Source: Burkholderiales bacterium (GTDB taxonomy: Bacteria; Pseudomonadota; Gammaproteobacteria; Burkholderiales; Burkholderiaceae_C). From it: DNA of 64,000 nucleotides. Under the pieces are notes generated by a model that saw only the letters and a program-made list of their open reading frames with translations, ran no database searches and was not told the origin of the DNA. Of the stretch, positions 1-6,908 are shown one piece after another. Within the stretch, counting starts at the first letter, position 1. Each line of letters begins with the position of its first letter. The stretch lies in the NCBI GenBank assembly GCA_017307855.1, contig JAFKGD010000001.1, positions 248,001 to 312,000 of the forward strand, given 5' to 3'. The position numbers and the translations under genes are program-made.

Positions 1-497
1 CCGAAGCCGGCCTTGGCCAGCCATACGCCCTGCGAGGCGACGTCGGCGATGTCGGCTTCGGTGAGGCCCGGCTCCAGGATGATCGAACCCGCATACACCT
101 TCATGCCGCCCGGCCTGAAGTCGTCGAAGCACTTCTTGGCCGCCACCGCCAGCGCCTTCACGCCCGCGGGATCCTTGGGACGGCCGGGCACGTGCACTTC
201 CGATGCGCTGATGCAGGTGGTGGTGCCGCCGTGCACGTAGCTCTCGAGGAAGCCCACGGTCTTCTGGCGCGGCGTGTAGTCGCCGAAGGTGTTGTGCACC
301 TGCGAATCGATCAGGCCCGGCGTGGCGGTGGCGCCGCCGGCGTCGATCACGACGTCGCACGCGCTCACGGCGTCGGCCGAGGCCGTGCCCACCGAGACGA
401 TCTTGCCGTCGTGCATCACGATGGTGTCGCCGGTGGCGAACGGCTCGCGCCAGTCTCCGGTGACGATGGTGCCCAAATTGACGATGGCGGTTTTCAT
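1..497 (-). CDS. Enamidase-like amidohydrolase (N-terminal part, cut by window start)
   Basis: The first 165 residues of an amidohydrolase-superfamily protein are present; the rest lies beyond the left edge. The small N-terminal beta-sandwich part is followed by GLIDSQVH (residues 61-68) and GDYTPRQKT, then HGGTTTCISA and PGRPKDPAG. As I recall the sequence, these blocks resemble the enamidase of anaerobic nicotinate degradation, which hydrolyses a cyclic enamide to an amino-dicarboxylate. The usual first metal-binding HxH is QxH here (Gln66, His68), so either one metal ligand is lost or the family uses a variant site. It lies just downstream of the AA_synth gene on the same strand (34-nt gap) and is probably co-transcribed with it. 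Substrate not determinable. Confidence 0.75.
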   Translation of the reverse strand, partial: MKTAIVNLGTIVTGDWREPFATGDTIVMHDGKIVSVGTASADAVSACDVVIDAGGATATPGLIDSQVHNTFGDYTPRQKTVGFLESYVHGGTTTCISASEVHVPGRPKDPAGVKALAVAAKKCFDDFRPGGMKVYAGSIILEPGLTEADIADVASQGVWLAKAGF

Positions 498-531
498 GGC
501 ATTCCTCGGGTCTTGAAGGGAAGGAACAGGG

Positions 532-1113
532 TCAGACGAGGCCGTCTTCGCCCTTGACGTCTTCGGCGCGCAGGCCGCCCACGCGGGCGTTGAGGCGGCC
601 GCGACTGGCCAGGCAGAAGATCAGCGCGATCTCGTCGGGCGCGGGCGATTCGTGCAGCGTGAGGGTCACGCCGTCGTAATGCGAGCGCACGTAGATGGCG
701 TTGGTATGGTTCATCGGCACGTCGATCAGCGTGCCGGGCGGCGCCACCTTCACATAGGACGACACCCAGGCCTTGCCGCCGCCGATGGCGCGGCGGATGG
801 GCGCGGCGAAATCGCTGGTGAGCAGCGCGGCGGCGTGTTCCTGCTCGCCGTTGATGCCGACGATGGCGCCCTTGCCGTAGCTCTGCACTTCGCGGCCGGC
901 CATGGCCTCCACCGCCATGCGGCCCATCAGCTCGCCGATGCGCACGCTGTCTTTCACATAGGGGCTGAGGTCTTCGACGTAGCGGCCCGCGAAGGGGTTG
1001 TCCACCACCACCACCACGGCGGCCTTCACCAGTGGCGGCGTGGCTTCGTGGCCCTGGTGGTCGACCAGCTGGCTTTCGACCAGGGTCAGGGTGCGTTTGA
1101 TCTTCAGTTGCAT
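532..1113 (-). CDS. Amino acid synthesis family protein (AA_synth, DUF1185)
   Basis: A 193-residue protein matching the AA_synth (DUF1185) family, whose biochemical role is unknown despite its name. Recognisable blocks are DNPFAGRYVEDL near residue 40, GKGAIVGINGEQEHAAALL near 87 and VPMNHTNAIYVRSHYD near 140. I chose the ATG at 1113 because a purine-rich GGAGAGAA lies just upstream; an upstream in-frame start at 1155 would run into the divergent promoter. It is first in an operon with the enamidase-like gene, and divergent from the ferredoxin-like gene at 1207. In Burkholderiales such genes often sit beside Bug receptors and amidohydrolases, which fits a role in breakdown of a small nitrogen heterocycle or amide; that is inference. 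Confidence 0.8.
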   Translation of the reverse strand: MQLKIKRTLTLVESQLVDHQGHEATPPLVKAAVVVVVDNPFAGRYVEDLSPYVKDSVRIGELMGRMAVEAMAGREVQSYGKGAIVGINGEQEHAAALLTSDFAAPIRRAIGGGKAWVSSYVKVAPPGTLIDVPMNHTNAIYVRSHYDGVTLTLHESPAPDEIALIFCLASRGRLNARVGGLRAEDVKGEDGLV

Positions 1114-1144
1114 GGGTTCTCTCCGTTCGGTCGACGATTTGGCG

Positions 1145-1185
1145 TTGACAATCAATTTTGCCTGACTGTATTATTGTCTGACAAT
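1145..1185 (+). promoter_or_regulatory. Sigma-70 promoter with GntR-type operator palindrome
   Basis: TTGACA at 1145-1150 and TATTAT at 1169-1174, 18 bp apart, form a near-consensus promoter pointing to the gene at 1207. The 13-bp palindrome ATTGTCTGACAAT (1173-1185; 6-bp arms around one base) starts within the -10 box and covers the likely start site. Such short TTGTC/GACAA palindromes are typical of FadR-type GntR regulators, and one is encoded at 1920. Binding there would block this promoter; on the minus strand the palindrome also supplies a TTGTCA that could be the -35 of the AA_synth operon (weak CAAAAT -10, 18-bp spacer). Confidence 0.75.
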
Positions 1186-1206
1186 CTTAATGAACGGGAA
1201 AAAATC

Positions 1207-1875
1207 ATGCAAGGGGCTGCCATCCTTTTCTCCGAAATGACGCCGCAACCCGCGTGGGAGGCCGAGTTCAACGACTGGTACGACAGCGAGCACATCCCGC
1301 TGCGCATGGCCGTGGAGGGCTTCGTCTCGGGCCAGCGCTACAAGTCTCTGAAGGACGACAGCTACCTGGCCGTCTACGAGATGGAGTCTCTCGACGTGCT
1401 CAAGAGCGAGGCCTACGGCCGCGTGAAGAACCAGCCCAGCGAACTCACGCGCCGCATGCTGAGGGACGTATCGGGCTTCACCCGCTACCTCTGCGAGCAG
1501 ACAAGCGAGCAGCGTGCCAGCCACGCCGACGACCAGGCCATCAACGGCGCCTGCCTCTACCCCGTGTTCTTCAACGTGCCGGCCGACCGCGAGCAGGCCT
1601 TCGACGACTGGTATTCGCAGGACCACATCCCGCTGCTGCTGGAATGCCGCGACTGGCTGACCGTGCGGCGCTTCCGCATCCGCGACGGCGAACCCGGCGC
1701 CTGGACCCATCTGGCCCTGCACTACCTGCGCGATCCGCGCGCGCTGGATTCGCCCGAGCGCGAACGCGCCCGCGCCACGCCCTGGCGCGCCCGGCTCGCG
1801 GCCGAGCCCTGGTTCAAGGCGCACTACCTGTTGTTCGAGCGCCTGGGCCAACGCCAGCTGGCCCACACGGCGTGA
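1207..1875 (+). CDS. Duplicated ferredoxin-like (DUF4286/EthD-type) protein
   Basis: A 222-residue soluble protein built of two similar halves. The first carries FNDWYDSEHIPLRM near residue 20 and the second FDDWYSQDHIPLLLE near 137, both signatures of small dimeric alpha-beta (ferredoxin-like) domains such as DUF4286 and EthD. Single-domain members are about 100 residues, so this is an internal duplication giving a pseudo-dimer. The function is unknown; relatives lie in catabolic operons and some bind or process small ring compounds. It is the first gene after a strong promoter with a GntR-type operator and lies 44 bp before the regulator gene. The ATG at 1207 is the only start compatible with that promoter. 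Confidence 0.75.
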   Translation: MQGAAILFSEMTPQPAWEAEFNDWYDSEHIPLRMAVEGFVSGQRYKSLKDDSYLAVYEMESLDVLKSEAYGRVKNQPSELTRRMLRDVSGFTRYLCEQTSEQRASHADDQAINGACLYPVFFNVPADREQAFDDWYSQDHIPLLLECRDWLTVRRFRIRDGEPGAWTHLALHYLRDPRALDSPERERARATPWRARLAAEPWFKAHYLLFERLGQRQLAHTA

Positions 1876-1919
1876 TCCGCGACACTGCGCACCCGCAAGA
1901 CATCACCGGAGACCCATCC

Positions 1920-2585
1920 ATGGACCTTAAGATCCAGACCCAGAACGTGCACGCGCAGACGATCGAGAAGCTGCGCGAGGCCATCCTCGCCGGCGTGTTC
2001 AAGCCCGGCGAGAAGCTCGTCGAAGCCGACCTGTGTGAACGCCTGGGCATCAGCCGCAGCTCGGTGCGGGAGGCGCTGCGCCACCTGGCCGCCGAGAAGC
2101 TGGTGAACATCGTGCCCAACCGCGGCCCGTTCATCGCCCACATCAGTCTGGAAGAAGCGCAGCAGATCTACCACGTGCGCGCCATGCTCGAAGGCGAGGC
2201 CTGCTACCTCTTCGCCGCACACGTGGACGACGCCGCGCTGGCCGAAATGCGCGCGGCCCTGGCGGACTTCGAGCGCGCCGTGAAGAAGGGCGACGCCATG
2301 GCGCGCCTGGCTTCCACCGCGCGCTTCTATCAGGTGATCCTGGCCGGCTGCGGCAACAAAGTGATCGCCGAGATGCTCGCTGGCCTGATCGCACGCGTGA
2401 ACTTCCTGCGCGCGCGCTCCATGTCGCAGCCCGGCCGCTCGCGCCACAGCCTCGCCGAGCTCCAGCAGATCTATGGCGCGCTCGAGGCGCGCGATGCGCG
2501 GTCCGCCCGGGCCGCCGCAGTCAACCATGTCCTCAAGGCGAGCGAAGCCGCCCGGGACGCATTCGAAGAGAGCCAGGCGGCATAA
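1920..2585 (+). CDS. GntR-family transcriptional regulator (FadR/FCD subfamily)
   Basis: A 221-residue regulator with an N-terminal winged helix-turn-helix (residues about 12-72; GEKLVEADLCERLGISRSSV is typical) and an all-helical FCD ligand-binding domain (about 80-210) that normally senses a carboxylate through a metal centre. The likely target is the ATTGTCTGACAAT palindrome at 1173-1185, which sits at the promoter of its own transcription unit. The neighbouring amidohydrolase, AA_synth and Bug genes suggest that it represses the cluster until an organic acid or amide-derived acid is present. The ATG at 1920 gives the normal GntR N-terminus. Confidence 0.92.
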   Translation: MDLKIQTQNVHAQTIEKLREAILAGVFKPGEKLVEADLCERLGISRSSVREALRHLAAEKLVNIVPNRGPFIAHISLEEAQQIYHVRAMLEGEACYLFAAHVDDAALAEMRAALADFERAVKKGDAMARLASTARFYQVILAGCGNKVIAEMLAGLIARVNFLRARSMSQPGRSRHSLAELQQIYGALEARDARSARAAAVNHVLKASEAARDAFEESQAA

Positions 2586-2656
2586 GACCGACCGGCTCCT
2601 GTCAGCCCATCCAAAGTCCCGTCGCTTCCTCAACCCTCCCGCGAAAGGTACTTACC

Positions 2657-3631
2657 GTGTCCATCCTCCATCGTCTTGGCTTGTCGCTGTGCGTGGCCGC
2701 ACTGACTTCGTCCGCAGCCCTGGCCCAACAGCCCGCCTGGCCCACCAAGCCCCTGCGCGTGCTCGTGCCGTTCGCGCCCGGTGGCAACACCGACAGCATC
2801 GCGCGTGTCACCGCCGAGTTCCTGGGCCGCAAGCTCGGCCAGAGCGTGGTGGTGGAAAACCGCCCCGGCGCCAACGGCGCCATCGCGGCCGACGCGGTGG
2901 CCCGCGCCACACCCGACGGCTACACGCTGTTCATGGCCACCGCGCCGCAGATGGCCATCCTGCCGCAGCTCACCAGGACCAACTACGACCCGGTGAAGGA
3001 CTTCGAGCCGGTCACCATCGTGGCCAGCAACGTGTTCGCCATGGCCGTGGGCAGCGGCACCACGGCCAGCACGCTGGGCGAATTCGTCGCCGCAGCCCGC
3101 GCGCAGCCGGGCAAGATCTCGTATGCCTCGGCCGGCAACGGCAGCGTGAGCCACCTGTCGATGGCCATGTTCGTGCAGGCCGCAAAGCTCGACATGGTGC
3201 ACGTCACCTACAAGGGCGGCGCGCCGGCCATCGCCGACGTGATGGCCGGCCACGTGCCCGTCTACTTCGCCAATCTGCCCGAAGTGCTGCCCCAGGTGGC
3301 CGGCGGCAAGATCCGCGTGCTGGCCGTCTCCAGCCCCCGGCGCGTGGCGCAACTGCCCAACGTGCCCACCGTCGCCGAATCGGGCTGGCCCGACTTCAGG
3401 ACAGAAACCTGGAACGGCCTGGCCGCCCCGGCCAAGACACCCAAGGCCGTCGTCGACCGCATCGCCAGCGAAATGGCCGCCATCGCCAAGGACCCGGAAT
3501 TCATCAAGCGCATGGATACGCTGGGCGTGCAGGTCATCTGCAACACGCCGGCCGAAATGGCCAAACAGTTGCGTGACGACATCGCGCTGTGGGGCGAGGC
3601 GATCCGCGTGTCGGGCGCGAAGCTGGAGTGA
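2657..3631 (+). CDS. Tripartite tricarboxylate transporter substrate-binding protein (Bug/TctC family)
   Basis: A 324-residue periplasmic solute receptor of the Bug family. A Sec signal peptide (residues 1-23, cut after ALA) is followed by the family's opening PTKPLRVLVPFAPGG, the GANG loop (ENRPGANGAIAADAVA) and an ATPDGYT-type block. Bug receptors bind carboxylates, amides or nicotinate-like acids and are far more numerous than their membrane partners; no TctA/TctB permease is nearby. The start is the GTG at 2657, preceded by GAAAGGT. It follows the GntR gene by 71 bp on the same strand and probably belongs to that regulon. Confidence 0.93.
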   Translation: MSILHRLGLSLCVAALTSSAALAQQPAWPTKPLRVLVPFAPGGNTDSIARVTAEFLGRKLGQSVVVENRPGANGAIAADAVARATPDGYTLFMATAPQMAILPQLTRTNYDPVKDFEPVTIVASNVFAMAVGSGTTASTLGEFVAAARAQPGKISYASAGNGSVSHLSMAMFVQAAKLDMVHVTYKGGAPAIADVMAGHVPVYFANLPEVLPQVAGGKIRVLAVSSPRRVAQLPNVPTVAESGWPDFRTETWNGLAAPAKTPKAVVDRIASEMAAIAKDPEFIKRMDTLGVQVICNTPAEMAKQLRDDIALWGEAIRVSGAKLE

Positions 3632-3669
3632 GGAGGCCGTCGGATGTGGAAACAGCACGTATAGACACG

Positions 3670-3699
3670 TTGACACATCTGGTTCCATCCACCTAGACC
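3670..3699 (+). promoter_or_regulatory. mazE: Candidate mazEF promoter
   Basis: A consensus TTGACA (3670-3675) lies 18 bp before a weak TAGACC (3694-3699), upstream of the antitoxin gene. The -35 match is perfect, the -10 poor. The AT-richer 3650-3715 stretch is the only non-coding space before mazE. Confidence 0.4.
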
Positions 3700-3724
3700 G
3701 GCAGTTTCGATCCAGGACGCCGCC

Positions 3725-3991
3725 ATGCCTTCCCAGCCCCCCTCCTCCGAACAGATCATCCAGCAGTGGGGCAACGGCCTCGCCGTGCGACTGACTGCCC
3801 CGGTGGCGCGGGCGGCGCATCTGGCGCAAGGCATGCCGGTCCGTGTGGAAGTGGTGGAAGAAGGCATCCTGCTGCGGGTGACCGGCGAGCGGCGGCGCAC
3901 GCTGGCCCAGAAACTCAAGGCCTTCGACCCCGAACGCCATGGCGGCGAGGTTGGTTCGGGCTCGGGCCGCGTCGGCGCCGAGGTGTTCTGA
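3725..3991 (+). CDS. mazE: MazE-type antitoxin (AbrB/SpoVT fold)
   Basis: An 88-residue protein with the swapped-hairpin DNA-binding fold of MazE antitoxins: QQWGNGLAVRLTAPVARAA (residues about 14-32) is the signature, followed by the VRVEVVEEGILLRVTG strand pair. The C-terminal third (LKAFDPERHGG) is the flexible part that normally blocks the toxin. It neutralises the MazF partner and, with it, represses its own promoter in known systems. Its TGA overlaps the toxin's ATG by one base (TGATG at 3989-3993), a standard coupling. Length and gene order fit a complete chromosomal mazEF pair. Confidence 0.88.
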   Translation: MPSQPPSSEQIIQQWGNGLAVRLTAPVARAAHLAQGMPVRVEVVEEGILLRVTGERRRTLAQKLKAFDPERHGGEVGSGSGRVGAEVF

Positions 3992-4350
3992 TGGCCGCGG
4001 CCTGGGTGCCTGATCGCGCCGACATCATCTGGATCGACTTCAGCCCCCAGGTCGCGCGCAAGATGAAAGACCTGCACCCCATGCTCGTGCTCTCTCCCCG
4101 CGCGTTCAACGAGCGCACGAGCCTGGTGATCGGCTTGCCCATGACCACAGCCAGCTACAACCACGACAACCCGTTCGCCATCCGCTTCAGCGGGCCGAAG
4201 AATGTCGTCGGCTACGTTCTGGCCCACCAGCCCAAGTCGCTCGACTGGCGCCAGCGCAAGGCAAAGCCGCACCCGTGGAAGAAGGCCACCCCGGCCGTGC
4301 TGGCCGAGAGCTGCGAGACGCTCAACCAGATCGTCGATGTCGGCGGCTGA
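3991..4350 (+). CDS. mazF: MazF/PemK-type endoribonuclease toxin
   Basis: A 119-residue MazF/PemK-fold protein: PDRADIIWIDFSPQ at the N-terminus, HPMLVLSPRAFNE, the IGLPMTTAS strand and AHQPKSLDWRQRKA in the C-terminal half. Members cut mRNA at short sequences to stop growth. The usual G-x-E..RRP block is replaced by KMKDLHPMLVLS, a variant also seen in other MazF-like proteins, so cleavage specificity cannot be predicted. The ATG at 3991 overlaps the antitoxin stop. A longer frame upstream is open only because of GC bias. Confidence 0.87.
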   Translation: MAAAWVPDRADIIWIDFSPQVARKMKDLHPMLVLSPRAFNERTSLVIGLPMTTASYNHDNPFAIRFSGPKNVVGYVLAHQPKSLDWRQRKAKPHPWKKATPAVLAESCETLNQIVDVGG

Positions 4351-4356
4351 GCACGC

Positions 4357-5049
4357 TCAGCCCCGCTTCGCTGCGGGCCGGCGCACGGCACGCACCATGC
4401 CGCTGTTGCCGCCGCCCGCGTAAAACATGCCGGCGCCGTCGGATTCGAGTCCGCTGACGAAAGCGCCGGCCGGCATGGCCAGCCGCTCCAGCACCTCGCC
4501 CGTGGCCGGGTCGACGCGGCGCAGTTCGCTTTCGTCCTGTTCCCAGGTACCGTGCCACAGGTCGCCCTGCACAAAGGTGACGCCGGTCACGAAGCGGTTG
4601 CTCTCTATGGTCCGGCGGATGGCGCCGGTGTCCGGGTCGATCTGGTGGATCTTGCGGTCACGATACTGGCCTACCCACAGGCTGCCCTCGGCCCAGGTCA
4701 GGCCCGAATCGTTGCCGTTGCCGGGCGCCGGGATCGACTTGACCACGCGGCCGGTGGCCGGATCGATCTTGTCGATGCGTGCCTCGGCCACCTGATAGAC
4801 ATGCGTGCCGTCGAACGCGGTGCCCGCATCGCTGATCGCGGCGATGCTGCGTACCGTCTGGCCGCTGGCCGGATCGATGACGAGGATGTGTGCCCCGGTC
4901 GCGGCCAGCACGTGGCGGCCGTCCCAGCTCACGCCGTGCACGCGGCATTCGCCGTGCGGATCGCCCAGCGGACCGTACTCGCGCACGATTTCGGCCGGCG
5001 TGGCGGCAGGAAGGTTCCGGGTTCGTTCGGCTGTCGAGGCCTGGCTCAT
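4357..5049 (-). CDS. YncE/glutamine-cyclotransferase-like beta-propeller protein
   Basis: A 230-residue protein made of repeated beta-propeller blades; the phrase IDPxTG recurs (IDPASGQTVRSI, IDPATGRVVKSI, IDPDTGAIRRTI, VDPATGEVLERL), with GLTWAEGSLWVGQYRDR in the middle. The fold resembles YncE, Vgb and plant-type glutaminyl cyclases; no signal peptide is visible, so it is probably cytoplasmic. Enzymatic activity cannot be assigned. AGGAG upstream supports the ATG at 5049. It lies 41 nt after the helix-turn-helix gene on the same strand, so the two form an operon. Confidence 0.75.
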   Translation of the reverse strand: MSQASTAERTRNLPAATPAEIVREYGPLGDPHGECRVHGVSWDGRHVLAATGAHILVIDPASGQTVRSIAAISDAGTAFDGTHVYQVAEARIDKIDPATGRVVKSIPAPGNGNDSGLTWAEGSLWVGQYRDRKIHQIDPDTGAIRRTIESNRFVTGVTFVQGDLWHGTWEQDESELRRVDPATGEVLERLAMPAGAFVSGLESDGAGMFYAGGGNSGMVRAVRRPAAKRG

Positions 5050-5090
5050 GTCGTGCTCCTGATGGCTTGCTTGTTGCGGTGAAGTCCACT

Positions 5091-6311
5091 CTACGCAAGC
5101 GGCAGCGAGGCCGGGAGTAACAAGATTGGCGTGAATCCGGCCAGCGGCGGCGACAGCCAGCGGCGTGCACGCGCCCGACCGGCGGCGCGCACGCGGCCTT
5201 CGCACTCCAACTCGGCCAGCGCGCGCTGAACGCTGCGCTGGCTGGTGCCGAGCGCCAGGGCCAGGGCCGAAGTGGACCACGCGGCGCCATCGGCCAGCAG
5301 GGCCAGCAACGCGCCCTGCTCTCCGTCCAGCGGCGGCGCCAGGACCGACACCCCGGCACCATCGCGTGGCTTCAGGGCGAAACCATCGCGCGTCGCCTCC
5401 ACGCCCGCCAGCGGCTTGAGCAGTGTCCGCAGCCGGCCGATCTCCACTCTCAGCCGCGCGCGGTGCGTCTCGTCAGGCCGGGGCATGCGGAAGGCCTGCG
5501 CGATCAGCGCATCGCGCGTGGCATCGCCTGGCCAGGCTTCGGCCAGCGTGCGCGCCAGCGAGAACAGGATCGGCCGTCGCGCCAGCGGCAGCCATGCGCC
5601 GCCCATGGCCACGCCGCGCCGGCATGCGTCCAGCACCAGCGCGTTCGATGCCAGCAGCGATTCGACATCTGCCAGGCGGATCGGCACCTGCCCTGTGGCA
5701 CCAACGCGGCGTGCGGCAGGCCGCTGCAACGCGCCGTGGGCTTCCGACACCTCTGCCATCAGGGCCGGGATGCGTGACTGCGCAGCCGCCGCCTGCGCGC
5801 GCGCCAGGGCCTGCGCGGCATCGCTCGTTCGCAGCCCGCGCAACGCGATCTCGGCCAGCGTGAGCCAGGCCACCGCCGACAGGGACGGCGGCAGACGATC
5901 CGCGTCCAGGCCCGCCAGATCTTCGGCGGCCGCATCGCGGCGGCCCAGCAGCAAGTTGCGCCGCGCGCCGATGGCCCGCGCATGGCGGGCGTTCACACTG
6001 TCGCCATGAGCTTCGAGCACCGCCACCGCATCGGCCAGCGCGCGGGGCGAGCCGCCCAGCTCGCGCAAGGCCAGCGCCACTTCGGCATCGGCCACCACGC
6101 AGCGCGCACGGGCCAGGGCCTCGCGCGGACCGAAGCTACGCGCCGCGCGCCGCAGCAGGTCTCGCGCGCGGGCATATTCGCCCAACTGCGCCATCGCGAT
6201 GCCTCGCAGCGCCAGAGCAGACGGGTCGTCACGCAGCGCCACGTGACGCAGTGCGCCCAGCGCATCGCCTGCGGCCAGCGCGCGGGCCGAGGCAGCGATC
6301 AATGAATCCAT
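5091..6311 (-). CDS. Helix-turn-helix regulator with TPR-like N-terminal region
   Basis: A 406-residue protein, rich in Ala and Leu. The first 200 residues are helical and repeat-like (LRGIAMAQLGEYARARDLLRRAA), resembling tetratricopeptide solenoids. A C-terminal winged-helix region (GTSQRSVQRALAELECEGRVRAAG, positions about 352-375 of the chain) suggests DNA binding. Together they suggest a ligand- or protein-responsive transcription factor of an uncharacterised type. It is the first gene of a two-gene unit with the beta-propeller protein, so the propeller may sense or modify a signal for this regulator; that is speculation. Confidence 0.7.
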   Translation of the reverse strand: MDSLIAASARALAAGDALGALRHVALRDDPSALALRGIAMAQLGEYARARDLLRRAARSFGPREALARARCVVADAEVALALRELGGSPRALADAVAVLEAHGDSVNARHARAIGARRNLLLGRRDAAAEDLAGLDADRLPPSLSAVAWLTLAEIALRGLRTSDAAQALARAQAAAAQSRIPALMAEVSEAHGALQRPAARRVGATGQVPIRLADVESLLASNALVLDACRRGVAMGGAWLPLARRPILFSLARTLAEAWPGDATRDALIAQAFRMPRPDETHRARLRVEIGRLRTLLKPLAGVEATRDGFALKPRDGAGVSVLAPPLDGEQGALLALLADGAAWSTSALALALGTSQRSVQRALAELECEGRVRAAGRARARRWLSPPLAGFTPILLLPASLPLA

Positions 6312-6378
6312 GGCCCGGAAGCAGGATGGACGCGCCCGTGCGTGATGGACACGCCACGGATGGGCGCGTGCGCCGCGA

Positions 6379-6765
6379 TCACGGCCACAGCGCGCTCAGC
6401 CCCCACACGGCCAGCACCAGCAGCACGATCAGCCAGAGCAGCGCGAACAGCGCCCACATCAGCCAGCGCCGTGGCTGGCGCGCAATACCGTCGGCGCGCA
6501 GCCGGGCCCGGGCCATCACGTCGATGGGCACGAAGCGCGCCGCCACCGCCATCACAGTGGGCACGACGAGCAGGTCGTCGAGCCAGCCGATGCCCACCAG
6601 CACGTCGGGCACCAGGTCGATCGGGCTGATCGCATAGAGGCCGGCCGCCAGCGCCAGCAGCTTCGCGGCGCGCGGCGTGGCCGGATCGCGCGCGGCCAGC
6701 GCCATCGCGATCACTTCGCGGGGAATGCCGCGGAACACGCGGCCGAACATGCGCAAGACACCCAT
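6379..6765 (-). CDS. YkvA-family (DUF1232) small membrane protein
   Basis: A 128-residue protein with the DUF1232 core (AAGLYAISPIDLVPDVLVGIGWLDDLLVV, residues about 40-68, given here only as the family signature in part), and a strongly hydrophobic C-terminal helix (ALFALLWLIVLLVLAVWGL) that is likely transmembrane. The family is widespread and of unknown role. It is divergent from the cytosine deaminase gene. No convincing ribosome-binding site is seen; a start five codons later is equally possible. Confidence 0.85.
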   Translation of the reverse strand: MGVLRMFGRVFRGIPREVIAMALAARDPATPRAAKLLALAAGLYAISPIDLVPDVLVGIGWLDDLLVVPTVMAVAARFVPIDVMARARLRADGIARQPRRWLMWALFALLWLIVLLVLAVWGLSALWP

Positions 6766-6908
6766 GCGCGGCAGGATAGCAAGGCTTGCAGGCGCTGCCG
6801 TGTCGGACGGCAGCGCGCCCGTCCGGTGCCACCGCCGCACCGGGCGCGGATCGTGCAGGGGCCCTACACTGCCCTGCGGCCATCGCCCGAACACGCCCCT
6901 TGCCCACC

